A stretch of DNA of 64,000 bases from Demequina muriae (GTDB lineage: Bacteria; Actinomycetota; Actinomycetes; Actinomycetales; Demequinaceae). The translations under genes were made by a program, and so were the position numbers. The notes under the pieces are model-generated. The model searched no databases. It was not told the origin of the DNA and was given only the letters and a program-made list of their open reading frames with translations. How positions within the stretch are numbered: position 1 is the first letter of the stretch; every line of letters begins with the position of its first letter. The DNA lies in contig NZ_JAUHQA010000001.1 of assembly GCF_030418295.1 (NCBI RefSeq), positions 1,674,001 to 1,738,000 on the forward strand. The letters are read 5' to 3'. This document shows, one piece after another, positions 55,244 to 64,000 of this stretch.

Positions 55244-57703
55244 CTAGTCGTTGTCGCCGCCCGTCGAGTCGGCCGCGGCCATGGCGCGCTTGCTCTCCTC
55301 GTCCGCGTCCGGCCATGTCCAGTTGGCGACCTCGGGCAGGTCGGCGCCGTGCTCACGTGCGTAGCGTCGGGCCGCCAGGCGCCGGTCGAACAGGTCCTGG
55401 CGCAGCGATGCGGCGCGGGTGCCGAGCCCCGGGACGCGATCGATCACGTCCATGACCAGGTGGTATCGGTCGATGTCGTTGAGCATCGCCATGTCGAAGG
55501 GCGTCGTGGTGGTGCCCTCCTCCTTGTAGCCGCGGACGTGCAGGTTCGAGTGGCCGTTGCGACGGTAGGTGAGGCGGTGAATGAGCCACGGGTAGCCGTG
55601 ATAGTTGAAGATGACCGGCTTCGTGGTGGTGAACAGCTGGTCGAAGGCGCGGTCCGTCATGCCGTGCGGGTGCTCCTCCTCGGGCTGTAGGCGCATCAGG
55701 TCGACGACGTTGATCATGCGCACCTTGAGCTCAGGAAGCTCCTGGCGAATGATGTCGATCGCCGCGAGGATCTCGATGGTGGGCACGTCGCCGGCCGCGG
55801 CCATGACCACGTCGGGCTCTTCGCCCAGCGGCACGTTGGAGGCGAACTCCCAGATGCCGAGTCCACGGGTGCAGTGGTCGATCGCCTGGTCCATGGTGAG
55901 CCACTGCGCCTGCGGCTGCTTGCCCGCGATGACCACGTTGACGTAGTCGCGCGAGCGCAGACAGTGGTCGTAGGTGCTGAGCAGTGTGTTGGCGTCGGCG
56001 GGGAGGTAGACCCTGACCACCTCGGCCTTCTTGTTGACCACGTGGTCGATGAACCCGGGGTCCTGGTGCGAGAAGCCGTTGTGGTCCTGACGCCACACGT
56101 GGCTGGACAGCAGGTAGTTCAGCGAGCCGATCGGCCGGCGCCACGGCAGTTCTCGCGACGTCTTGAGCCACTTGGCGTGCTGATTGAACATCGAGTCGAC
56201 GATGTGGATGAACGCCTCGTACGAGGTGAACAGGCCGTGGCGACCCGTGAGGGTGTAGCCCTCGAGCCACCCCTGGCACTGGTGCTCCGACAGCATCTCG
56301 ACCACGCGACCGGACGATGCGGTGTGGGCGCCGTCATCGTCCTCGCGGCGGGCGTTCCACACCTTGTCCGTGACCTCGAGCACCGACTGCAGGCGGTTCG
56401 ACGCCAGCTCGTCCGGCGCGAAGATGCGGAAGTTGTCCGGGTTCTTCTCGATGATGGCCTTGAGGAACAGTCCCAGCTGCTTGGTGGCCTCGGCCGGGCC
56501 GGCTCCCGGGTTGGGGACGTCCACGGCGAAGTCGCGGAAGTCGGGCATGATCAGGTCTCTCAGCACGAGGCCGCCGTTGGACTCGGGCCGCGCGGACATG
56601 CGCAGCTCGCCCTCCGGCGCGATCTCGCTGGTCGCGGGCAGCGGGGCGCCTGCGTCGTCGAACAGCTCGTCAGGACCGTACGACTGGAGCCAGCCCTCGA
56701 GGGTGCTCAGGTGAGCGTCCGTGTCGCGAGCATTCGACAGGGGCACCTGGTGCGAGCGCCACGAGCCCTCGGTCTGCTGACCGTCGATCGAGTCCGGGCA
56801 CGTCCAGCCCTTGGGGGTGCGGAACACGATCATGGGCCACATGGGGCGCTCCATGTTCGGGTCCTCCGCCGCTTGGGCCTTGATGCCAGCGATCTCGTCC
56901 ATGACGTCGTCGAGGATCGCGGCGAATCGCGCGTGGGTCGACTCGTGCGACTCGTCGTCGAATCCCGCCTCGAAGACGTGAGGCTTGTGACCGTACCCGC
57001 GCATCAGGGCGTCCAGCTCGTCCTCGCCGATCCGCGCGAGAACCGTGGGGTTCGCGATCTTGTAGCCGTTGAGGTGCAGGATCGGCAGCACCACGCCATC
57101 CGAGGCGGGGTTGATGAACTTGTTCGAGTGCCACGACGTCGCCAGCGGGCCCGTCTCGGCCTCGCCGTCGCCCACGATCGCCGCGACCAGCAGGTCGGGG
57201 TTGTCGAAAGCGGCCCCGTAGGCGTGGCTGAGCGCATACCCCAGCTCGCCGCCTTCGTGGATCGATCCCGGGGTCTCCGGCGCCACGTGCGACGGGATGC
57301 CGCCGGGGAAGGAGAACTGCTTGAAGAGGCGCTTGACCCCGGCCTCGTCGTAGGAGATGTCGGGGTACGTCTCGGTGTAGGTGCCGTCGAGGAAGCTCGA
57401 CGCGACCAGACCTGGTCCGCCGTGCCCCGGGCCGATGATGTACATCGTCGGCTGCTGGCGCGCCTTGATCATCCGGTTCAGGTGCGCGTAGAGGAAGTTC
57501 AGCCCCGGAGTGGTGCCCCAGTGCCCCACCAGTCGCGGCTTGACGTGGTCGCGGTGCAGCGGCTCGCGCAGCAGCGGGTTGTCGAGAAGGTAGATCTGTC
57601 CCACGCTCAGGTAGTTCGTGGCCCTCCACCACCTGTCGATCGCGCCGATCTCCTCCGGCGACGCCTTCTCGTCAGTGCGGGCCTGCCAGGCGTGATGAGT
57701 CAT
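55244..57703 (-). CDS. xfp: Xylulose-5-phosphate / fructose-6-phosphate phosphoketolase
   Basis: Phosphoketolase cleaves xylulose-5-P (and often fructose-6-P) with phosphate to acetyl phosphate and a shorter aldose phosphate. The ATG at 57703, behind ACGGAGGTCCC, gives 819 residues, the usual length. Thiamine-diphosphate site features include [35 protein letters not shown] and the metal-binding [15 protein letters not shown]. The C-terminal domain is complete. No acetate kinase or phosphotransacetylase gene is in the window. An upstream DosR-like site (57766-57777) hints at hypoxic induction. Confidence 0.96.
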   Translation of the reverse strand: MTHHAWQARTDEKASPEEIGAIDRWWRATNYLSVGQIYLLDNPLLREPLHRDHVKPRLVGHWGTTPGLNFLYAHLNRMIKARQQPTMYIIGPGHGGPGLVASSFLDGTYTETYPDISYDEAGVKRLFKQFSFPGGIPSHVAPETPGSIHEGGELGYALSHAYGAAFDNPDLLVAAIVGDGEAETGPLATSWHSNKFINPASDGVVLPILHLNGYKIANPTVLARIGEDELDALMRGYGHKPHVFEAGFDDESHESTHARFAAILDDVMDEIAGIKAQAAEDPNMERPMWPMIVFRTPKGWTCPDSIDGQQTEGSWRSHQVPLSNARDTDAHLSTLEGWLQSYGPDELFDDAGAPLPATSEIAPEGELRMSARPESNGGLVLRDLIMPDFRDFAVDVPNPGAGPAEATKQLGLFLKAIIEKNPDNFRIFAPDELASNRLQSVLEVTDKVWNARREDDDGAHTASSGRVVEMLSEHQCQGWLEGYTLTGRHGLFTSYEAFIHIVDSMFNQHAKWLKTSRELPWRRPIGSLNYLLSSHVWRQDHNGFSHQDPGFIDHVVNKKAEVVRVYLPADANTLLSTYDHCLRSRDYVNVVIAGKQPQAQWLTMDQAIDHCTRGLGIWEFASNVPLGEEPDVVMAAAGDVPTIEILAAIDIIRQELPELKVRMINVVDLMRLQPEEEHPHGMTDRAFDQLFTTTKPVIFNYHGYPWLIHRLTYRRNGHSNLHVRGYKEEGTTTTPFDMAMLNDIDRYHLVMDVIDRVPGLGTRAASLRQDLFDRRLAARRYAREHGADLPEVANWTWPDADEESKRAMAAADSTGGDND

Positions 57704-57765
57704 CGTGGGACCTCCGTGTGGGTGGTTGATGCCTCCAGCATTGCACCGGGCGGCGGCGTCCGCGC

Positions 57766-57777
57766 GGGCAAAGGTCC
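57766..57777 (-). promoter_or_regulatory. DosR/DevR-like site upstream of phosphoketolase
   Basis: Read on the minus strand, GGACCTTTGCCC resembles the DosR box core (GGGACTTTNGTCCC-type). Its centre is about 30 bp upstream of a TGCAAT -10-like sequence (57744-57739), the spacing expected for an activator at -42. The match is imperfect. Confidence 0.3.
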
Positions 57778-57955
57778 TATGTCCATGAACGTTCACCTGC
57801 ATGCGAGGGGACGGCGGAGGTCTCGACCTGCTCGGCCGGCGCGGCCGGTGGCGCCGCCGGCGGTCGTCGGGCGCGGAGACGGTCGCGCGCCCGCCGCCGT
57901 GGCGCCATTCTCGCTTATGGTGGAGGCGCCCCCTCAGCCCACTCAAGGAGCACGC

Positions 57956-58861
57956 GTGACCGCACTGGAGATCGACAGCCTCTCCAAGTCCTACGGCGAA
58001 CTGCGAGCACTGAACGAGGTCTCGTTCGAGGTGCCCGCCGGACAGATCTTCGGGTTCGTGGGATCCAACGGCGCCGGCAAGACCACGACGATGCGCATCA
58101 TCCTCGGCGTGCTCCGGTCCGATGCGGGTGAGGTCAGGTGGAAGGGCGCGCGCGTGGACGCGGACGTGCGCCGGCGCATCGGCTACATGCCGGAGGAGCG
58201 CGGCCTGTATCCCCGCATGAAGGTGGGGGATCAGCTGGTCTACCTCGCCCGCCTGCATGGGTTGAGCAAGGAGCGCGCCGTCGCCGCTATGGAGCAGTGG
58301 ACGCAGGTGCTCGGGGTGGACGAGCGCCGCGGCGACGAGGTGGACAAGCTGTCGCTCGGCAACCAGCAGCGCGTTCAGCTGGCCTCCGCGCTGGTCCACG
58401 AGCCCGACATCCTGGTGCTCGACGAGCCGTTCTCAGGGCTCGACCCGGTCGCGGTCGACGTGATGAGCGACGTGCTGCGCAGCCAAGCCGACCGCGGCGT
58501 CCCCGTCATCTTCTCGTCTCACCAGCTGGAGCTCGTGGAGCGCCTCAGCGACCGCGTCGGCATCGTGGCCCGCGGCAGCATGGTGGCCTCGGGGCCGATC
58601 GACGAGCTACGCGCCACCGACACCAGTCAGTGGATCCTCGCGCTCGCGAGCGCGACTGCGCCCCCCGCCGCGCCGCCAGGGGTGAGCATTACAGAGTCGG
58701 CTCCGGGCCGCTGGCTCGTCGAGGCGGACTCCGCGGAATCCGCCCAGGCCGTGCTCGCATCGGCCGTCCAGCAGGGCACGGTGACCGAGTTCTCGCCGGT
58801 GCGTCCCACTCTGACCGACCTGTTCCGCGATGTCGTGAATGCCCCTGAGGAGGTGGCGTGA
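57956..58861 (+). CDS. ABC transporter ATP-binding protein, NatA-like
   Basis: The GTG at 57956, behind AAGGAG, gives 301 residues. Walker A is GSNGAGKTT (36-44), and the signature motif is LSLGNQQR, the variant typical of the NatA group rather than LSGGQ. Walker B is [13 protein letters not shown] and the H-loop [12 protein letters not shown]. The extra C-terminal domain of about 80 residues is also typical. Its stop overlaps the permease start (GTGA). Together they form an exporter; the substrate (sodium ion, drug or lipid) is unknown. Confidence 0.92.
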   Translation: MTALEIDSLSKSYGELRALNEVSFEVPAGQIFGFVGSNGAGKTTTMRIILGVLRSDAGEVRWKGARVDADVRRRIGYMPEERGLYPRMKVGDQLVYLARLHGLSKERAVAAMEQWTQVLGVDERRGDEVDKLSLGNQQRVQLASALVHEPDILVLDEPFSGLDPVAVDVMSDVLRSQADRGVPVIFSSHQLELVERLSDRVGIVARGSMVASGPIDELRATDTSQWILALASATAPPAAPPGVSITESAPGRWLVEADSAESAQAVLASAVQQGTVTEFSPVRPTLTDLFRDVVNAPEEVA

Positions 58862-60036
58862 GCATGCTGTGGCTGATCGCCAAGCGCGAGTTCCGCACCC
58901 GCGCCCTGTCCAAGGCGAACCTGATCTCCTCGGGGATCATGCTCGTGATCATCGTGGGAGCGGCGCTGATCCTCAAGCCGTTCATCGTGGGCGGTGACGA
59001 CGAGCCCGACGTCGTGGAGGTGGACTCCGCGACCGCGGGCGCACTGATCCCGCACCTGGAGGCCGCCGCGGCGGCTCAGGAGTTCGACGCCGTGTTCGAT
59101 CCTGTCGATGCTCCCGCCGAGCCGGAACTCGCCGAGGGCATCAGCGGAGTGATCGTGGGCCCAGCTGACGCTCCCGAGCTCTTCGTCGACGGCGCGCAGG
59201 AGTCGCTGATGTCCGTGGTCACCGCCGCCACGCAGGCCGCCGTGCTCGAGTCCCAGGTGTCGGATCTCGGAGGGGACCCCGCGACCGTCAACGAGGCGCT
59301 CGCGCTGGCTGTGCCGACCGTGACGCTCCTGGGAGATGACGACGGAGGCTTCGAGTCCGGATCGTTCTTCGCGGGCTTCGCGGTCATCCTCGTGCTGTTC
59401 TTCGTGCTCATCCAGAGCTCCTCCGTGATCATGATGGGCGTGGTCGAGGAGAAGTCCTCGCGCGTGGTGGAGATCCTGCTCGCGACCGTGCGGCCGTCGA
59501 CGCTCCTGGGAGGAAAGATCCTCGGCGTGGGTCTGTACACGCTCCTGCAGGCCGCGGGAATGGTGCTGCCGCTGCTGTTCGCCGCGTGGCACCTGGAACT
59601 GCTGGGCGCGCTCGAGATCGGCGTGGGCCAGCTGCTGGTGAACTTCAGCGTGTGGTTCGTGCTGGGCTTCGCGCTGTTCACGGTGCTGTTCGGCGGGCTC
59701 GCAGCGCTGGTGTCGCGGCAGGAGGACATCGGGTCGGTGTCGACGCCCATGATGCTGCTGATGATGGCGCCGCTGTATCTCGCGATCTACCTGGTGCCGA
59801 GCAGCCCGGACGGCCCCGTCACGACGGTGCTCACCCAGGTGCCATTCTTCGCGCCGTTCATGGTGCCGATGCGATCGGCGTTCGGCGCCATCACCACGGG
59901 CGAGACGCTGCTGGCGGTGGCGCTGTGCCTGATCTCGATTCCGCTGCTGACGTGGCTCGCGGGCCGCGTGTACGCCGGGGCGGTGCTCAACACGGGCGGT
60001 CGCATGAAGCTCAAGGACGCGCTGCGCCGGGGGTAG
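58858..60036 (+). CDS. ABC transporter permease, NatB / ABC-2 type
   Basis: The 392-residue protein is the membrane partner of the preceding ATPase. It has one N-terminal hydrophobic helix (LISSGIMLVIIVGAALILKP) and a large extracytoplasmic domain of about 130 residues. Five helices follow from FFAGFAVILVLFFVLIQSSS onward, with VVEEKSSRVVEILLATVRP, the ABC-2 signature. GTG 58858 overlaps the upstream stop; the ATG at 58864 has better spacing from AGGAGGTG and may be the real start. The ABC-F gene that follows is convergent. Confidence 0.9.
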   Translation: MSMLWLIAKREFRTRALSKANLISSGIMLVIIVGAALILKPFIVGGDDEPDVVEVDSATAGALIPHLEAAAAAQEFDAVFDPVDAPAEPELAEGISGVIVGPADAPELFVDGAQESLMSVVTAATQAAVLESQVSDLGGDPATVNEALALAVPTVTLLGDDDGGFESGSFFAGFAVILVLFFVLIQSSSVIMMGVVEEKSSRVVEILLATVRPSTLLGGKILGVGLYTLLQAAGMVLPLLFAAWHLELLGALEIGVGQLLVNFSVWFVLGFALFTVLFGGLAALVSRQEDIGSVSTPMMLLMMAPLYLAIYLVPSSPDGPVTTVLTQVPFFAPFMVPMRSAFGAITTGETLLAVALCLISIPLLTWLAGRVYAGAVLNTGGRMKLKDALRRG

Positions 60037-60049
60037 AGGAGGGTCAGCG

Positions 60050-61918
<1,869 letters not shown>

Positions 61919-61921
61919 CCG

Positions 61922-64000
61922 TCAAGGGTAGTCGGAGCTGCGTCCGCCAGCTTCCGCCCATACTTCGCGCAGTTCGGTGCGGCTCGACACCCCGAGCTTG
62001 CGGAACGCCGAGTTCAGCTGGTTGGTCACCGTGTGGGGCGAGACGTCGTTGATCGACGCGATCTCCTTGGCGGTGAGGCGCTGGACGGCGAGCGATGCGA
62101 CCTCGTACTCGCGCCTGCTCAGCAGGGCTCCCGTGGCCGACTGCTCCTGCTGCCACAGTGCCATGCACGGGACCGTGGCGCGCAGCGCGCTCGCCTTCAC
62201 CTGCCAGCGGCGCGCGTCCAGTTCGCTCGCGCCGAACCGCTCCTGTTGCTGGGCGAGGGTCAGCCACGTGTCCGCAGCCGAGACCACGGCGCCCAGTTCC
62301 ACCAGGTCCTCGGCGAGCGCATCCAGTTGCGGTGCGTCGCTGGCGCGCATCGCCTGACCGTGTTCGAGCAGCACGGCGAGCAGCCCTCCACCGGCCGCGG
62401 CGTGCGCCTGGGCGAGGAGCGCCAACGCCTCGTCGTCACCGCCGCCCACCCGGATGGCGCAGTGAGCCAGCTTGCCGGCGAAGTACGTGTGCTGTGCGGT
62501 GATCATCGCGGCGGCGCCCTCACGCAGGCGCGCCCCGGCCTCGGTGCGTCGGCGAGCTGAGGCCGCGTCCCATGCCTCGGCCCAGCTCTTCAGCACCGCG
62601 ACCTTGGGGTCCATCGCCGACTCCTCGGGGACGCCTCGCCACGCCTCAATCGCCTCGAGCTCGAGGCCCGCACCTGCCGCCGCCGCGCCCCGCAGCGCGC
62701 TCGCTGCGGGGAGCAGCCCCATCGGGTCCCGCCACTCGAGGTGCTGCACCGCGTCGCATGCGCGCTCGTGGGCCTGACCGGCATCGGCCGCGAACAGCTC
62801 CACGATGCCCAGCGCGTACTCCCATGCGCCGCTGGTCTCGGGAGCATGGCGCAGCGAGAGGTCGATCTGTGCGGTGAGTCGAGCGCGCGTCGCTCGCACG
62901 TCCCCCGAGTAAGACAGCGCCATGATCGACGCCAGCTCCGTGAGCGCCGCCGCGCCAGGAGCCTGAGCCACGACGGCCTGGGGCAGCGCGCGGAACCGGC
63001 GCACGAGCGCATCGGCGTGATGGAGCGGACCCGAGATGACGGCCGCGGTCGCCATGGTGGCGATGCCCATCGCCGCCTCGGCCTCGGTGACCTCGGCGGG
63101 GGCCTCAGCCTCGACGCCACCCGCTCCTGCCACCGAGGTCCAGCGCACGGCGGACCTCTCGAGATGGCCGCGCCACTCGTCGTCCAGGACCCGATCCTGC
63201 GCGTCGGCGAGCACGGCGAGGGCCCCGCGAGGGTCGCGCCCTGCCAGCCCCAGGTGGCTCGCCAGCGCGAGCGCCGATGCGGCGATGTCGGGGTCGGTGT
63301 CGCCTGCGGCGAGCGACGCGCGCAGGTCGCGATCGGCATCGTCGGCACGGCCCAGCGCGGAGGAAGCGAGCCCGCGCAGCCTCAGCGCGCGGGCGTGGTG
63401 TGCGGACTCCACCGCGGCGGCGGCATCGGCGGCGCGGAAGGCCAAGGCGGGATCGCCCGCTCCGAGCGCGTGAGTCGCGAGGTCCAGGCATCGCGGCGCC
63501 TCGAGCGGGAGCTGATGCTCGAGCGCGATCACCGAGCCCCGGCGTTCGAGCTCGGCGGCGCGATCGGGCCACTGCACGGCGGCCGCTTCGAGCGCCGCGA
63601 CCGTGCTCCGGGCCAGGTCACGCCAGTGCCCGTCGACGACTCGAGCCCGCACGGCCTCGGCGAGCAGCGGCTGGCTCGAGTGGAGCCAGCCGTCGTCGTC
63701 CCGGGAGACGATGCCGGCGCGTACCAACGGGCGGCGGTGCGCATCCGCGACGGCGGCCTCGGGCAGCGATCCCGCCAGGGCGACCGATGCGGCGGCGTCC
63801 AGTTCGTCGGCCTCGAGCGTGTCGAGGTGGGCGCCGATCAGTTGCGACAGCCGCGGCGTCGCCGCGATGGGGCCATCGAGCTCCCACCCGTGCGGGGTCT
63901 CGTGAAGGGCGCCCGTCGCCACGGTGCCGGCGACGATCTCTCGGGCCACCAGCGGGTTGCCGTCCGCCGCGGCCAGGACCGCACGCAGGGTGCCGGGCGT
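61922..64000 (-). CDS. Large LuxR-family regulator, C-terminal part (5' end outside window)
   Basis: The frame is open to the window edge, giving 692 visible residues. The C-terminus is a LuxR-type helix-turn-helix (LLSRREYEVASLAVQRLTAK, then VSPHTVTNQLNSAFRKLGVS). The middle is an Ala-rich helical repeat region of about 500 residues resembling the TPR/MalT-like arm. The first visible residues (LAAADGNPLVAREIV) match the end of an ATPase domain, so the P-loop lies outside the window. This makes it a large ATP-binding (LAL-type) activator. Five bases separate it from the ABC-F gene on the same strand. Targets are unknown. Confidence 0.88.
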   Translation of the reverse strand, partial: TPGTLRAVLAAADGNPLVAREIVAGTVATGALHETPHGWELDGPIAATPRLSQLIGAHLDTLEADELDAAASVALAGSLPEAAVADAHRRPLVRAGIVSRDDDGWLHSSQPLLAEAVRARVVDGHWRDLARSTVAALEAAAVQWPDRAAELERRGSVIALEHQLPLEAPRCLDLATHALGAGDPALAFRAADAAAAVESAHHARALRLRGLASSALGRADDADRDLRASLAAGDTDPDIAASALALASHLGLAGRDPRGALAVLADAQDRVLDDEWRGHLERSAVRWTSVAGAGGVEAEAPAEVTEAEAAMGIATMATAAVISGPLHHADALVRRFRALPQAVVAQAPGAAALTELASIMALSYSGDVRATRARLTAQIDLSLRHAPETSGAWEYALGIVELFAADAGQAHERACDAVQHLEWRDPMGLLPAASALRGAAAAGAGLELEAIEAWRGVPEESAMDPKVAVLKSWAEAWDAASARRRTEAGARLREGAAAMITAQHTYFAGKLAHCAIRVGGGDDEALALLAQAHAAAGGGLLAVLLEHGQAMRASDAPQLDALAEDLVELGAVVSAADTWLTLAQQQERFGASELDARRWQVKASALRATVPCMALWQQEQSATGALLSRREYEVASLAVQRLTAKEIASINDVSPHTVTNQLNSAFRKLGVSSRTELREVWAEAGGRSSDYP

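Noticed and set aside
55874..57955. Plus-strand extension of the NatA-like ATPase to a 995-residue protein
   Set aside because: The extra part is antisense to phosphoketolase, and a GTG with a good ribosome binding site at 57956 gives the normal ATPase.
57704..58399. N-terminal extension of phosphoketolase to 1051 residues
   Set aside because: The ATG at 57703 has a strong ribosome binding site and the conserved start; the extension crosses the divergent intergenic region and runs antisense to the ABC ATPase.

Overview
The window comes from the chromosome of a high-GC actinobacterium, most likely a member of the order Micrococcales. The evidence is about 70% GC, frequent GTG starts, a WhiB3/WhiD-type regulator, a four-cysteine S14 protein, a short-lid adenylate kinase, GuaB3 beside GuaB functions, and the gene order map-infA-rpmJ-rpsM-rpsK-rpoA-rplQ-truA-rplM-rpsI-glmM with no rpsD between rpsK and rpoA. 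I cannot name the genus from sequence alone. Layout, 1-27.7 kb: this is the translation and transcription super-cluster. It runs rpoC (3' part), the str operon (rpsL, rpsG, fusA, tuf), the S10 and spc operons (rpsJ to rplO), secY-adk-map, the alpha operon (infA, rpmJ, rpsM, rpsK), rpoA-rplQ-truA and rplM-rpsI-glmM. All are on the + strand and tightly packed. Three small paralogous genes with variant leucine-rich repeats (19.2-21.1 kb) interrupt it between map and infA. Clear sigma-70-type promoters precede rpsL, rpsJ, infA and rplM. The rpsL and rpsJ leaders share a 27-nt element with one difference. Layout, 27.8-48.3 kb: this is a housekeeping region of wall-precursor, tRNA-modification and purine genes. 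It holds a DedA protein, a methyltransferase, coaA, the chain glmS-acpS-alr-tsaE-tsaB-rimI, then tsaD and a NagZ-like glycosidase. glmM and glmS feed UDP-GlcNAc synthesis, alr supplies D-alanine, and TsaB, TsaD and TsaE make t6A in tRNA. It continues with a CIRCE-controlled lone groES, whiB3/whiD, guaB, a TSUP transporter, a glutamate dehydrogenase, an exonuclease, guaB3 and a second methionine aminopeptidase. Layout, 48.3-64 kb: this part is more accessory. It has a lipoprotein, a thioredoxin-reductase-like/methyltransferase fusion divergent from an XRE-cupin regulator, two alpha/beta hydrolases, a class-I amidotransferase, a DUF222-HNH protein, phosphoketolase, a NatA/NatB-type ABC exporter, an ABC-F ATPase and a large LuxR-type regulator cut by the window end. 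No tRNA, rRNA, CRISPR array, insertion sequence or prophage was seen. Most notable signals: a 9-bp word (GGCCGATGC) occurs at least 31 times on both strands, against about two expected from base composition, and one pair forms a hairpin between convergent genes. The other leading signals are the shared rpsL/rpsJ leader hairpin, the three-gene repeat-protein family and the histone-H1-like extension on ribosomal protein L15.
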